Positions 46,621 to 54,970 of a stretch of 64,000 nt of DNA are shown here, in pieces. Both the position numbers and the translations under genes were made by a program. The notes below the pieces were generated by a model. The model was given only the letters and a program-made list of their open reading frames with translations, was not told where the DNA came from and ran no database searches. Numbering within the stretch: the stretch's first letter is position 1; the number at the start of each line of letters is the position of its first letter. The stretch is from Shewanella canadensis (GTDB lineage: Bacteria; Pseudomonadota; Gammaproteobacteria; Enterobacterales; Shewanellaceae), in contig NZ_RXNU01000001.1 in assembly GCF_003966225.1 (NCBI RefSeq), forward strand, positions 372,001 through 436,000, read 5' to 3'.

Positions 46621-49600
46621 TAGGTTCTGATAAGTCCTTGAGCGTCTTTGTTCTGGCTATTGTTTATATGTATCTCTAATTGCGGGTAAGCCAGTTCCAG
46701 GTTGTTTTCATTTAACTTTTTACTTATCCGTTTATGTAACTTATGACGTAACGGCCAGCGTGAGTTCATATCTTTTGCGTATGCTCTGACTTCGAAGTCT
46801 TGAGTGTGTTTGCCAAAACCGGCAAACCAGACCTCAGGTTCGGGTGTATCCAAGGCATCATCACACTCCTTTACCGCTTGATATAATGCGGCTTCGACGC
46901 GGGCCGGATCTGAGTCTCTTGCAACAGAAACGTACACAATGACACGGGTGATCGGATCCGATAGCGACCAGTTGATTAGCTGCTCGGTAATGAATGCCTT
47001 GTTGGGAACGATAATCTCTTTTCTGTCCCAGTCAATAATGGTCGTGGCTCGAATTTGAATTTTACTCACAGTGCCGGTGAGATCTCTGATGGTGACGGTA
47101 TCGCCGATACGTACCGGTTTTTCAAAAAGAATGATCAAGCCTGAAATAAAGTTAGCGAAGATCTCCTGAAGGCCGAAACCTAAACCTACCGATAATGCTG
47201 CGACCAGCCATTGTAGTTTAGACCACTCCATTCCGAGAGTTGAGAAACTACTGAGAAGGCCGAAGAAAACCACCAGATAGCGGCTGACAGTGGTTATCGC
47301 AAAACCTGTGCCTTGAGTCAGATCGAGCCGTTGCAATATTACAAGTTCGAGCAGACCTGGTAAGTTGGTGGCGATCATCAGTGAGAAGCCGACAATGATA
47401 AGCCCTAACAGTAACGACTTTAACGTGATGGGCAGCTGCTGCTCGATGCCATTTATCACTGAATTACTGGTCCAGAGAGTTATCCCGTCAAGCAGAGAGA
47501 ACAGAGCCGTATGAGTCTGGGTCCATAGGCCGATTAAACTGACGAGAAAGGCCAACAAGAGCAATGAACGCACTAATCCCAGTGACTGGCTTGAGATGGT
47601 CTCTAAGTCGACCACTGGCTCTTCATAAGTATCGAGAGAGTCATTTGTATTCTGGGGGTCTTCACCTCGTTCACGTTGCGAGAGGATCTCGGCTCGTCGG
47701 GCTTTTGCCCGATCGAAGGCAATTCTACGTCGCTCAATCAACATCCAGCGCTTTATCAACTGGTAGAGCAGCATAAACCCTAATGAGAGTAACAGGGATA
47801 ACTGCAACTGTAACAGCATCTGAAAGGCGGTGTAGTAGTAACCTCTGAATGCAAGCACCGCACAAACGGGGGGGACGAGTAAAAGAATGGTCCATAAAAT
47901 ACGTTGAATAAGCTTCTTATTCTTACCATCCTGATGGTAATGATGCTCTTTCTTAGACAGTGCCAGAATATCTTTATAGAACCAAAACAACATGATGCAG
48001 AAGATAATGAATGCGCCTCTTCCTATGCTGTTGCGTAGCACCGAGTTATCGATAAACTCAGTAAACCCCATGATGCCGAAGAAAGGTATGGCCATCAGTG
48101 TGAATGTTTTGAACCTGATCTGGCCCTCGCGAATGATCGCTTTTTCACCTTTGAAGTGGCTGATCAGCAGGCCGCGATCGAGTGCCAGTAGGTAAGTAAA
48201 ACGATAGAGTAGGTAGACTAGCCCAATGGCGAATACTCCCATACCTATAGCTGAAACCATATTTTTGCTGGAGTAGTACATGATTAAACCTGCGGTGATG
48301 ACGGGCAGTGGCTTAATGATGCTGTAGGCCAGCGAATTGATAAGGGCTCTGTAGGTATAAATAAATTTATCTTGGGTTACATTCCCCACGAACGTCTCAT
48401 CTTGGGCCATGGTGGCTTTAAACTTAGGTGTCAGTATATCTTGGGCCACGAGACAGAGTACTAAGAGTATAATCCACCAAGACCAGAAACCACTTCGCTC
48501 TGTGAAGGAGTTTGATAGATCGATGGAGGAAGTCTGGTGAACCAGCCATTGTGTGCTCTGGTAGAATTCAGTGAACCATAATTGTCCGATAGAGTTTGCA
48601 TTTGGGACCCAGAAGAGGTGTTCGTTCAGGGTATTTTTTAAGGTTAAATGCTGTTGGCTCAACTGCTCGTAAATAACCCTTAAATCGCCCAGTTCGCTCA
48701 AGTAAAGATCATAGCTCTGTAAAAGCTGAGTGATTAATGCATGCTGAGAATCGAGTAATTTATTCTGTATGCTGGTGAATGAATCTTGAGCGAGTAGCTG
48801 CTGCCCGTTAAGGGTTTGATCTTGTTCGAGTTGGTATCTCGCCATTCTTGCATTGGCAATTTTATTTTGTAGTTTTTCTTGGTTTGGCGGGTTAGGTAAT
48901 GTTTGCAGCATCTGCAGAAAGCGTTCGCCAAAAGCCGAGTTGAGTTTGATCCACCCTATCTGTTGTTGAATATTTGCCAACTGCTTTGCTTGCTGTTGAT
49001 ATCGGTTTTCAGATTCCTCTTGCAGCTTTACCGCCAAATTGGTTTCGTTTGTCAGGCTTTTTAGGTCAGAGGCATAGTTTTGATTTATTGAGCTTAGCTC
49101 TTGGGTGAGAGGATCGTTGTCCGTCGAGGTTTCAATAAGACTTTTAGCAATTGTAGCATCTGTTCTCTTTTGGCGTTGCAGGGCCACAGCGCTGTTGAGT
49201 GCTTCAATCAGGTTTTCTTGTTGGGATAGCTGTTTTCTAACCAGCAACACCTGTTTCTGATTGAGGTCTATGCGTTTTTGACTGCTGGCAAGTCCAGCTT
49301 CAAGTGTTCCTAAGGTTTGAACATAGAGCTGACGCTGTGCCTGAAGGACAAGCTCTTCTCCGCTAGGTGGCTGACTAAGTTTATGTTTCTTACTTTGGGA
49401 GAGTGTTTGTCTGGCCGAACTTATCTTGCTCGGCAGCTGGTTATGCTGCTTAATTAAGTCCGTTATTTTCCCATTGAGATTGGCTTCAGTCTCCTTTAAT
49501 TCCGATAGCCTTAAATAAGCGAGAGAGGCTTGTTGAGTTAACCCCTGATTTTGAGACAAAGAGAGAGGGGGTTGAGCTTGAACGAGTTGATGTTCAATAC

Positions 49601-49820
49601 TTAGCTTATGAGTCTGATAGTTATCGATCGTTTCTTGATAGCTCTGTGCAAGTAACTTCTGCTCTTCGGTCGCACGTGTTAAATGTGCAAGTTTTTCTTC
49701 AACCGAAAGATTTTGAACTGTGGTTTGATTTATTCCAAGATGTTTATTAAGCCCAAGAGGGGAGTTGGCATCGGCAAAGGGAATGAAGGTGAATGCTAAG
49801 AGCAGTAAAATTAGTCGCAT
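46620..49820 (-). CDS. mscM: Large mechanosensitive channel, MscM/MscK type
   Basis: A 1066-residue protein: signal peptide, long periplasmic coiled-coil region (about residues 25-400), about 11 membrane helices, and a C-terminal MscS-like pore domain with GLGFGLQEIFANFISGLIILFEKPVRIGDTV. The pore is in the last helix of that region. It releases solutes on osmotic downshock. In E. coli mscM follows psd; here psd lies two genes upstream on the same strand, which supports MscM over MscK. Confidence 0.88.
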   Translation of the reverse strand: MRLILLLLAFTFIPFADANSPLGLNKHLGINQTTVQNLSVEEKLAHLTRATEEQKLLAQSYQETIDNYQTHKLSIEHQLVQAQPPLSLSQNQGLTQQASLAYLRLSELKETEANLNGKITDLIKQHNQLPSKISSARQTLSQSKKHKLSQPPSGEELVLQAQRQLYVQTLGTLEAGLASSQKRIDLNQKQVLLVRKQLSQQENLIEALNSAVALQRQKRTDATIAKSLIETSTDNDPLTQELSSINQNYASDLKSLTNETNLAVKLQEESENRYQQQAKQLANIQQQIGWIKLNSAFGERFLQMLQTLPNPPNQEKLQNKIANARMARYQLEQDQTLNGQQLLAQDSFTSIQNKLLDSQHALITQLLQSYDLYLSELGDLRVIYEQLSQQHLTLKNTLNEHLFWVPNANSIGQLWFTEFYQSTQWLVHQTSSIDLSNSFTERSGFWSWWIILLVLCLVAQDILTPKFKATMAQDETFVGNVTQDKFIYTYRALINSLAYSIIKPLPVITAGLIMYYSSKNMVSAIGMGVFAIGLVYLLYRFTYLLALDRGLLISHFKGEKAIIREGQIRFKTFTLMAIPFFGIMGFTEFIDNSVLRNSIGRGAFIIFCIMLFWFYKDILALSKKEHHYHQDGKNKKLIQRILWTILLLVPPVCAVLAFRGYYYTAFQMLLQLQLSLLLSLGFMLLYQLIKRWMLIERRRIAFDRAKARRAEILSQRERGEDPQNTNDSLDTYEEPVVDLETISSQSLGLVRSLLLLAFLVSLIGLWTQTHTALFSLLDGITLWTSNSVINGIEQQLPITLKSLLLGLIIVGFSLMIATNLPGLLELVILQRLDLTQGTGFAITTVSRYLVVFFGLLSSFSTLGMEWSKLQWLVAALSVGLGFGLQEIFANFISGLIILFEKPVRIGDTVTIRDLTGTVSKIQIRATTIIDWDRKEIIVPNKAFITEQLINWSLSDPITRVIVYVSVARDSDPARVEAALYQAVKECDDALDTPEPEVWFAGFGKHTQDFEVRAYAKDMNSRWPLRHKLHKRISKKLNENNLELAYPQLEIHINNSQNKDAQGLIRT

Positions 49821-49982
49821 AGTTTGATGCTGGCTGAGAGAAGAAACAGAGGTATATTACCAAGTTATTAAGATAATAGTATCGCAGTACAAGTTCTTTT
49901 TTATCATTTTGAACTCAGTGGTATTTCAGAATCGACTCTGTTTAAATCATTAGCCAATAGAAGTTAATGAAAAAGGTCTTAG

Positions 49983-50867
49983 CTAGTTTGATTTTCTATA
50001 TGAACGGCGACTCCGTCGGGTCTCAAAAATTGCGGTAGCGACGACAAGTAACCCTCCTAGAACGGTTTTAACTTCCAGGTTTTCACCAAGAAACAACAGG
50101 GCCAGTACGGCGCCATAGAATGGCTGGAGGCAAGACACTAAACTGACGGTTTTCGCACTTAACTGTCTTAATGCCGATGTAAATAGCGCATGGGGAGCGG
50201 CGGTAAAAACAATGCCTAACAGCAGTATTAACCCCCAAACATTTTGTTCTATAGTGTTGATCTCAACGGTATGCCAGGGAGCCAGGAAAACAGTGGCGAC
50301 TGCAGTTTGGTAAAACATCGCCTGGGGACCGGAGTAAGCAGAGAAATATTGCTTATGGAGTAAGTTGCGCGCAGTAAAAAAAGCGGCAGATAAAACGCCC
50401 ACTGCGATGCCTAAAGTCACATCATTACCCAGGTTCGCTTCGGGTATGAGTAAAATCACACCTATGAGTACCGTGAAACCGCTGACAACATCGATTCTTT
50501 GAATTTTGTTACCGGTAATTATCGGCTCGATTAAAACGGTCATCACCGGGTAGGTAAAGAAAGCTATCATGCCGATGGCGATGGATGAGAGCTGCATGGA
50601 GGCAAAATAGGTAACCCAATGCAGGCTAACCACTATGCCTAAGCCCAAGGCAATCAGATAGTCTCGACCAGAATTTAATAACAGCCGGTGTTTACTTGCC
50701 TTAACAATGAGTGCGAGTACCAAGGCTGCTATAAAACACCTTAAAAGGGTGATATCTAATGCACTCAGGGGGATGAGTTTAGAGAAGAGGGCTGTGCCGC
50801 CGAATAGCAGCACAGCAAGGTGTAGTTCCAGTAAACCAGATTGTTTTAGTTGTGAAGTCTGGTTCAT
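49983..50867 (-). CDS. EamA family (DMT superfamily) permease
   Basis: A 294-residue protein with ten membrane helices in two EamA repeats (GLLELHLAVLLFGGTALFSKLIPLSALDITLLRCF and the second half after residue ~150). Drug/metabolite exporters of this type export amino acids or other small molecules; the substrate is unknown. Its ATG overlaps the psd stop by one base, and mscM follows after about 160 bp, so it is inserted in the usual psd-mscM pair. Confidence 0.88.
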   Translation of the reverse strand: MNQTSQLKQSGLLELHLAVLLFGGTALFSKLIPLSALDITLLRCFIAALVLALIVKASKHRLLLNSGRDYLIALGLGIVVSLHWVTYFASMQLSSIAIGMIAFFTYPVMTVLIEPIITGNKIQRIDVVSGFTVLIGVILLIPEANLGNDVTLGIAVGVLSAAFFTARNLLHKQYFSAYSGPQAMFYQTAVATVFLAPWHTVEINTIEQNVWGLILLLGIVFTAAPHALFTSALRQLSAKTVSLVSCLQPFYGAVLALLFLGENLEVKTVLGGLLVVATAIFETRRSRRSYRKSN

Positions 50868-51730
50868 TAGTCCTCTATTTTTGCAAATGGCTGCCCCATT
50901 CGAGTGACAGCTTTAGGCACGACATCCTCGGCGAATTCATCCAGTGCATCTTTGGCAAATAGCATCACTACTGTGCTTCCAAGCTTGAAGCGTCCCACCT
51001 CATCACCTTTATCGAGAGTCAGCGCGTCGGGTCCTTCTGTTGGATAATCCCAGGTAAAGACCTTTTTGCCTGTCGGTGGTGTAACGGTACCTGCCCATAC
51101 GGTTTCAATACTTGCCACAATGGTTGCGCCGACAAGTACCATGGCCATAGGGCCTATTTCTGTTTCGAACAGCGCGACGACTCGCTCATTTCTGGCAAAT
51201 AAACCGGGGACATTTTCAGCCGTTAGTGGATTGACTGAAAACAACTCTCCAGGTACATAAGTCATTTTTGACAAGGTACCCTTAATCGGCATATGAATTC
51301 GGTGGTAATCTTTTGGCGCCAGATAAATAGTTGCAAAATCACCATCTTCGAAGCGCTTCGCATCATCCGCTTGATTACCTAACAGTGCAAGTGATGAATA
51401 TTCATGTCCTTTCGCTTGAAAAATTTGACCACCTTTGATTGGACCACACTGACTTATTGCACCGTCCACCGGATGGACAATGTAGTCTTTGTCATCAAAT
51501 AGGGGGCGTATACCTGGTTTAAGGGCGCGAGTGAAAAAATTATTAAAAGTCGTATAAGCCTCCGGCTCACTCTGTGCCGCTTCGCTCATGTCGATTTTAT
51601 ACTGCTTAATAAACCACTTAATTGCAGCAGTGGTGATGCTACCAAGTTCTGCAGCCGCCAATTTACCTACTAGGCGAGATATTAAGTGTTTTGGCATCAT
51701 GTATTGCAGTGCAATTTTAATTTTATCCAC
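50867..51730 (-). CDS. psd: Phosphatidylserine decarboxylase proenzyme
   Basis: A 287-residue membrane enzyme converting phosphatidylserine to phosphatidylethanolamine. The self-cleavage motif LGST (in FKLGSTVVM) generates the pyruvoyl prosthetic group on the serine; [12 protein letters not shown] and [12 protein letters not shown] are also typical, with the catalytic triad residues Asp and His (DYHRIHMPI). It lies between rsgA (34 bp upstream) and an EamA gene with one-base overlap. Confidence 0.96.
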   Translation of the reverse strand: MDKIKIALQYMMPKHLISRLVGKLAAAELGSITTAAIKWFIKQYKIDMSEAAQSEPEAYTTFNNFFTRALKPGIRPLFDDKDYIVHPVDGAISQCGPIKGGQIFQAKGHEYSSLALLGNQADDAKRFEDGDFATIYLAPKDYHRIHMPIKGTLSKMTYVPGELFSVNPLTAENVPGLFARNERVVALFETEIGPMAMVLVGATIVASIETVWAGTVTPPTGKKVFTWDYPTEGPDALTLDKGDEVGRFKLGSTVVMLFAKDALDEFAEDVVPKAVTRMGQPFAKIED

Positions 51731-51764
51731 GTTTACTTCCCTTAAATATTAATGAGCTGCACTC

Positions 51765-52823
51765 TTAATCGTCAGAACTGGCTCTGAAATGTCGAGCATG
51801 ACGCTGTTCATCTAAGCTAGCGATGATTTTGTGATAGTTGTTGTATCTGTCTTCTGCAATCTTACCATCATTAAATGCTGCTGTTATTGCACATCCGGGA
51901 TCGTTCTTGTGCTTACAGTCTCTGAATTTACAGGTTCCAAGGTAGTCCCTAAATTCAATGAAGCACCATCCTACCCGCTCTGCGGGAAGGTGCCATAAAG
52001 CAAATTCGCGAACACCCGGAGAGTCAACAAGATCACCACCGCTGGCAAAATGAAGTAACTTTGCCGTAGTCGTTGTATGTTGGCCTAAACCTGAGTTTTC
52101 AGATACATCACCAATTTGTAACTCCGCATCCGGCATCATGGCGTTGATCAATGAAGACTTGCCAACACCGGACTGGCCAACAAAAACGCTGACTTTCTCA
52201 TTTAGCAGCTCTTTTATCCCATCCACGCCGAGTCCAGACTTACTGCTGACCTGATAGACGGGGTAGCCAATATTTTTATAACGCTCGAGAGCCGCCTCAA
52301 CCTCAGGTCGTTCCTCATCAGTAAGGAGATCGATCTTATTGAGGATGATAATGGGGGAAATGCCGGTGTCTTCAGCTGCAACAAGGTAACGATCGATAAT
52401 CTGAGTCGTGAAGCTTGGTACAACGGAAGATACTATCAATATTTGATCGATATTTGCTGCAATGATTTTAATGCCATCATACATATCGGGACGAGAAAGA
52501 GAGGAGTGGCGTGGGTGAACGGCTTCTACGACACCCGCTATCCCCGTTTCTGTATCTTGGGATAGTCTTACAACAACTTTGTCGCCAGTCACTAAACTTT
52601 GAATGTTTCGACGCATATTACAACGTACAACTTGACCGGATTCTGTTTCTATATCGGCATGTTGACCAAAACGAGATATGACAGTTCCGAGCTGTTCTGG
52701 CCCAAGTGAACTATCCTGTAATTCAGAGGCATTAGAGCCCGAATCTTTCCGTTGTAGTCTTTTCTCTTGATTGGCCCGCATACGGCGGCGTTGGCCTTGA
52801 CTTAGGGGTTTTTTTTTACTCAC
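51765..52823 (-). CDS. rsgA: Small ribosomal subunit biogenesis GTPase RsgA
   Basis: A 352-residue circularly permuted GTPase. Order: basic N-terminus, OB domain (~residues 45-105), then GTPase motifs in order G4 (ILNKIDLL), G1 (GQSGVGKSSLIN) and G3 (DSPGVREF). The zinc site is in CKFRDCKHKNDPGCA. RsgA matures 30S subunits. It is divergent from orn, the conserved orn/rsgA arrangement. Confidence 0.96.
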   Translation of the reverse strand: MSKKKPLSQGQRRRMRANQEKRLQRKDSGSNASELQDSSLGPEQLGTVISRFGQHADIETESGQVVRCNMRRNIQSLVTGDKVVVRLSQDTETGIAGVVEAVHPRHSSLSRPDMYDGIKIIAANIDQILIVSSVVPSFTTQIIDRYLVAAEDTGISPIIILNKIDLLTDEERPEVEAALERYKNIGYPVYQVSSKSGLGVDGIKELLNEKVSVFVGQSGVGKSSLINAMMPDAELQIGDVSENSGLGQHTTTTAKLLHFASGGDLVDSPGVREFALWHLPAERVGWCFIEFRDYLGTCKFRDCKHKNDPGCAITAAFNDGKIAEDRYNNYHKIIASLDEQRHARHFRASSDD

Positions 52824-52935
52824 AGATTAGCCATCTTAAATAAGGTGATTTAGTGTTGCTTAAAAAAGCAGTATGATACACGGTCTTAAACAAAAAAGCC
52901 TGAATTTAGGCAAACCGGAACAATAAGGCAGATCT

Positions 52936-53481
52936 ATGGCTGCAGATGCAAACAATCTCATATGGGTAGATTTAGAGATGACTGGGCTAGATCCTAGCGT
53001 CGATAGAGTCATTGAGATTGCAACAATAGTGACAGATAAAGAGTTAAACATTCTCGCAGAGGGGCCTGTCATCGCCATTCACCAATCTGAAGAGCAGCTT
53101 GCCAAAATGGATGACTGGAATCAGAAACACCATGGTGAGTCAGGTTTAGTTGGTAGGGTTCGCGCAAGTAAATATAGTGAAGAGCAAGCGGTCGCAATGA
53201 CGATAGCGTTTCTTTCTCAGCATGCCACCAAAGGCGACTCACCTATGTGCGGGAATAGCATAGGCCAGGATAGACGCTTTATGAATAGATATATGCCGGA
53301 GTTGGAAGACTACTTTCACTACCGAAATATCGATGTGAGTTCAATAAAAGAGCTCGTTCGTCGCTGGAAGCCAGAATTAATGAATGGTTTTACTAAGCAG
53401 GGAACTCATCAAGCATTGGTCGATATTCAGGAGTCTATAGCAGAACTGCAGTATTATCGGGCAAAAGTATTTAAAATTTGA
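52936..53481 (+). CDS. orn: Oligoribonuclease
   Basis: A 181-residue 3'-5' exonuclease of the DEDDh type. The acidic residues appear in [12 protein letters not shown] (D, E), [35 protein letters not shown] (D) and the His/Asp of [13 protein letters not shown]. It degrades 2-5 nt RNAs and pGpG from cyclic-di-GMP breakdown. A tRNA-Gly array follows, as in E. coli (orn-glyVXY). Confidence 0.97.
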   Translation: MAADANNLIWVDLEMTGLDPSVDRVIEIATIVTDKELNILAEGPVIAIHQSEEQLAKMDDWNQKHHGESGLVGRVRASKYSEEQAVAMTIAFLSQHATKGDSPMCGNSIGQDRRFMNRYMPELEDYFHYRNIDVSSIKELVRRWKPELMNGFTKQGTHQALVDIQESIAELQYYRAKVFKI

Positions 53482-53511
53482 CCAATCAGTCAGTTTATTT
53501 TCAAGAAGGGG

Positions 53512-53545
53512 TTGCAGAGAGATGAAATTCTCATATAATGCGGCC
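53512..53545 (+). promoter_or_regulatory. Promoter of the tRNA-Gly array
   Basis: -35 TTGCAG (53512-53517), 16-nt spacer, consensus -10 TATAAT (53534-53539), then GCGGCC, a GC-rich discriminator typical of stable RNA promoters. Confidence 0.7.
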
Positions 53546-53547
53546 TC

Positions 53548-53593
53548 AACTTTACGGCTTCCCAGTTTACTGGAGTTCTACAGAAGTAAAGTT
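53548..53593 (+). other. Leader hairpins before the tRNA array
   Basis: AACTTTAC (53548-53555) pairs with GTAAAGTT (53586-53593) around an inner CCAG-TTTA-CTGG hairpin. It falls directly downstream of the promoter, within the predicted leader. Confidence 0.45.
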
Positions 53594-53595
53594 TT

Positions 53596-53675
53596 GCGAC
53601 ATTAGCTCAGTTGCTAAAGGTGAAGAACGATACCTTTATGTGACGATTACAGTGAGAGTCGTACGAAAGAAAATT
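53596..53675 (+). pseudogene. Truncated tRNA-Gly-like fragment
   Basis: Begins with the 18-nt 5' part of the array tRNA (GCGACATTAGCTCAGTTG) and then diverges, with only GATACCTT of the anticodon stem recognisable. It lacks the T-arm and CCA. It is the first tRNA-like unit after the promoter. Confidence 0.65.
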
Positions 53676-53676
53676 T

Positions 53677-53752
53677 GCGACATTAGCTCAGTTGGTAGAG
53701 CGATACCTTGCCAAGGTATAGGTCATCGGTTCGAACCCGATATGTCGCTCCA
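53677..53752 (+). tRNA. tRNA-Gly (GCC), copy 1
   Basis: A complete 76-nt cloverleaf with encoded CCA: acceptor GCGACAT/ATGTCGC, D-stem GCTC/GAGC, anticodon stem ATACC/GGTAT with loop TTGCCAA (anticodon GCC), T-stem ATCGG/CCGAT with loop TTCGAAC. Confidence 0.97.
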
Positions 53753-53797
53753 AATTACAACTTAATGGTTTACCAAAGCCTTTAAGAAAAGTTTTAT

Positions 53798-53873
53798 GCG
53801 ACATTAGCTCAGTTGGTAGAGCGATACCTTGCCAAGGTATAGGTCATCGGTTCGAACCCGATATGTCGCTCCA
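53798..53873 (+). tRNA. tRNA-Gly (GCC), copy 2
   Basis: Identical in sequence to copy 1, with all four stems perfect and CCA encoded. It is 45 nt after copy 1. Confidence 0.97.
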
Positions 53874-53890
53874 AATTTAGAAAATTGAAA

Positions 53891-53996
53891 GCGACATTCG
53901 CTCAGTTGATTTACTCGAAAGAGTTGATACCTTCTTTTTGCCAAGGTATAGGTCATCGGTTCGAACCCACTCTTTATGAAAAGAATGGTCGCTCCA
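53891..53996 (+). pseudogene. Expanded tRNA-Gly-like element A1 (106 nt)
   Basis: Matches tRNA-Gly at the 5' end, D-stem, anticodon stem (ATACC/GGTAT with GCCAA), variable/T segment AGGTCATCGGTTCGAACCC, and 3' GTCGCTCCA. Insertions: about 9 nt in the D-loop giving an ACTC-GAAA-GAGT hairpin, 6 nt (CTTTTT) before GCC in the anticodon loop, and about 17 nt replacing the 3' T-stem strand. Its AAAGAGT D-arm segment is complementary to the inserted ACTCTTT. Confidence 0.8.
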
Positions 53997-54047
53997 AATT
54001 TAAAAACGTTTTGAATACGCCAAATATTCGAGACTAAAAAGTTTAAA

Positions 54048-54123
54048 GCGACATTAGCTCAGTTGGTAGAGCGATACCTTGCCAAGGTATAGGTCATCGG
54101 TTCGAACCCGATATGTCGCTCCA
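54048..54123 (+). tRNA. tRNA-Gly (GCC), copy 3
   Basis: Identical 76-nt gene, 51 nt after element A1. Confidence 0.97.
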
Positions 54124-54139
54124 ATTTACAAGATTGAAA

Positions 54140-54246
54140 GCGAGCTTCGCTCAGTTGATTTACTCGAAAGAGTTGATACCTTCTTTTTTGCCAAGGTATA
54201 GGTCATCGGTTCGAACCCACTCTTTATAAAAAGAATGGTCGCTCCA
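54140..54246 (+). pseudogene. Expanded tRNA-Gly-like element A2 (107 nt)
   Basis: Nearly identical to A1 (same insertions; one extra T in the anticodon loop and one change in the 3' insert). The 5' acceptor strand is changed to GCGAGCT, which would pair with the 3' strand AGCTCGC found in elements B2 and B3 rather than with its own 3' end. Confidence 0.8.
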
Positions 54247-54260
54247 ATTTAAAAGATTAC

Positions 54261-54336
54261 GCGACATTAGCTCAGTTGGTAGAGCGATACCTTGCCAAGG
54301 TATAGGTCATCGGTTCGAACCCGATATGTCGCTCCA
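54261..54336 (+). tRNA. tRNA-Gly (GCC), copy 4
   Basis: Identical 76-nt gene, the last intact copy in the array. Confidence 0.97.
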
Positions 54337-54378
54337 ATCTCTTTCCTGATTCAAATTCTCCTAATTTCAAAAGATTAT

Positions 54379-54501
54379 ACGACATTAGCTCAGCTGTGTT
54401 CGTAGAAAGAGTTGATACCATTTTTTTGCCAAGGTATAGCTTCTCGTTTAAACCAAGTGCCGGTTCGAACCCACTCTTGTTAAAATCGAAGGCTCGCTCC
54501 A
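54379..54501 (+). pseudogene. Expanded tRNA-Gly-like element B1 (123 nt)
   Basis: Keeps GACATTAGCTCAG, AAAGAGTTGATACC, GCCAAGGTATA, GGTTCGAACCC and GCTCGCTCCA. Extra sequence: about 12 nt in the D-loop, seven T residues before GCC, a 17-nt variable-arm insert (TTCTCGTTTAAACCAAG), and a 3' insert ending GTTAAAATCG. TTTAAC in the variable insert is complementary to GTTAAA in the 3' insert. Confidence 0.75.
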
Positions 54502-54543
54502 ATCTCTTTCCTGATTTAAATCCTCGTAGCTTTAAAAGATTAT

Positions 54544-54665
54544 GAGAAATTAGCTCAGTTGTGCTCGTAGAAAGAGTCGATACCTTCTTTTTGCCAAAGT
54601 ATAGCTTCTCGTTTAAACCAAGTGCCGGTTCGAACCCCTTTTGTTTAAATCAAGAGCTCGCTCCA
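54544..54665 (+). pseudogene. Expanded tRNA-Gly-like element B2 (122 nt)
   Basis: Same design as B1, with D-loop insert, TTCTTTTTGCCAAAG anticodon loop, variable insert GTTTAAACCAAG and 3' insert TTTTGTTTAAATC. AAAC and AA of the variable insert pair with GTTT and TT of the 3' insert, extending the T-arm. CCA is encoded. Confidence 0.75.
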
Positions 54666-54706
54666 ATCTTCCTCTTGATTTAATCCTCGTAGCTTTAAAA
54701 GATTAT

Positions 54707-54839
54707 GCGACATTAGCTCAGTTGCGCTCCTTGCTTGCTAAAGAGAAAGAGTCGATACCTTCTTTTTGCCAAGGTATAGCTTCTCGTTCAAACCAAGGCC
54801 GGTTCGAACTCCTTTGGTTTAAATCAATAGCTCGCTCCA
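54707..54839 (+). pseudogene. Expanded tRNA-Gly-like element B3 (133 nt)
   Basis: Starts GCGACATTAGCTCAGTTG, has a longer D-loop insert (GCTCCTTGCTTGCTAAAGAG), anticodon arm ATACCTTCTTTTTGCCAAGGTAT, variable insert AAACCAAGG, T-loop GGTTCGAAC and 3' CCTTTGGTTT. AAACCAAGG can pair with CCTTTGGTTT to form a long extended T-arm. Ends GCTCGCTCCA. Confidence 0.75.
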
Positions 54840-54884
54840 GTCTCCTCTCGATTTAAACTTCTTAATAACCATGCTTTTTGCAAA

Positions 54885-54970
54885 GCGACATTAGCTCAGT
54901 TGTGCTCCTCGTCTACTAGGTAACTATTTGCTGATTGTTGCCAGCCCTATAAGAATCAATAGCTTGCTCA
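54885..54970 (+). pseudogene. Decayed tRNA-Gly-like element B4
   Basis: Starts with GCGACATTAGCTCAGTTGTG and ends AATAGCTTGCTCA, but the middle has lost the anticodon and T-loop motifs. It is the last recognisable member of the array. Confidence 0.55.

Noticed and set aside
53538-53765. Plus-strand frame across the tRNA leader and copy 1
   Set aside because: It translates stable RNA sequence; no ribosome site.
54272-54502. Minus-strand 76-codon frame across the tRNA array
   Set aside because: It lies over tRNA copy 4 and element B1; its translation only reflects the tRNA sequence read backwards.
53891-54839. Functional tRNA genes of new specificity
   Set aside because: The anticodon loops are 13-14 nt and the T-stem 3' strand is disrupted, so standard decoding is unlikely; reported instead as tRNA-like elements.
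54641-54856. Plus-strand 71-codon frame in the tRNA-like elements
   Set aside because: It runs through element B3 and its spacers; no coding pattern or ribosome site.
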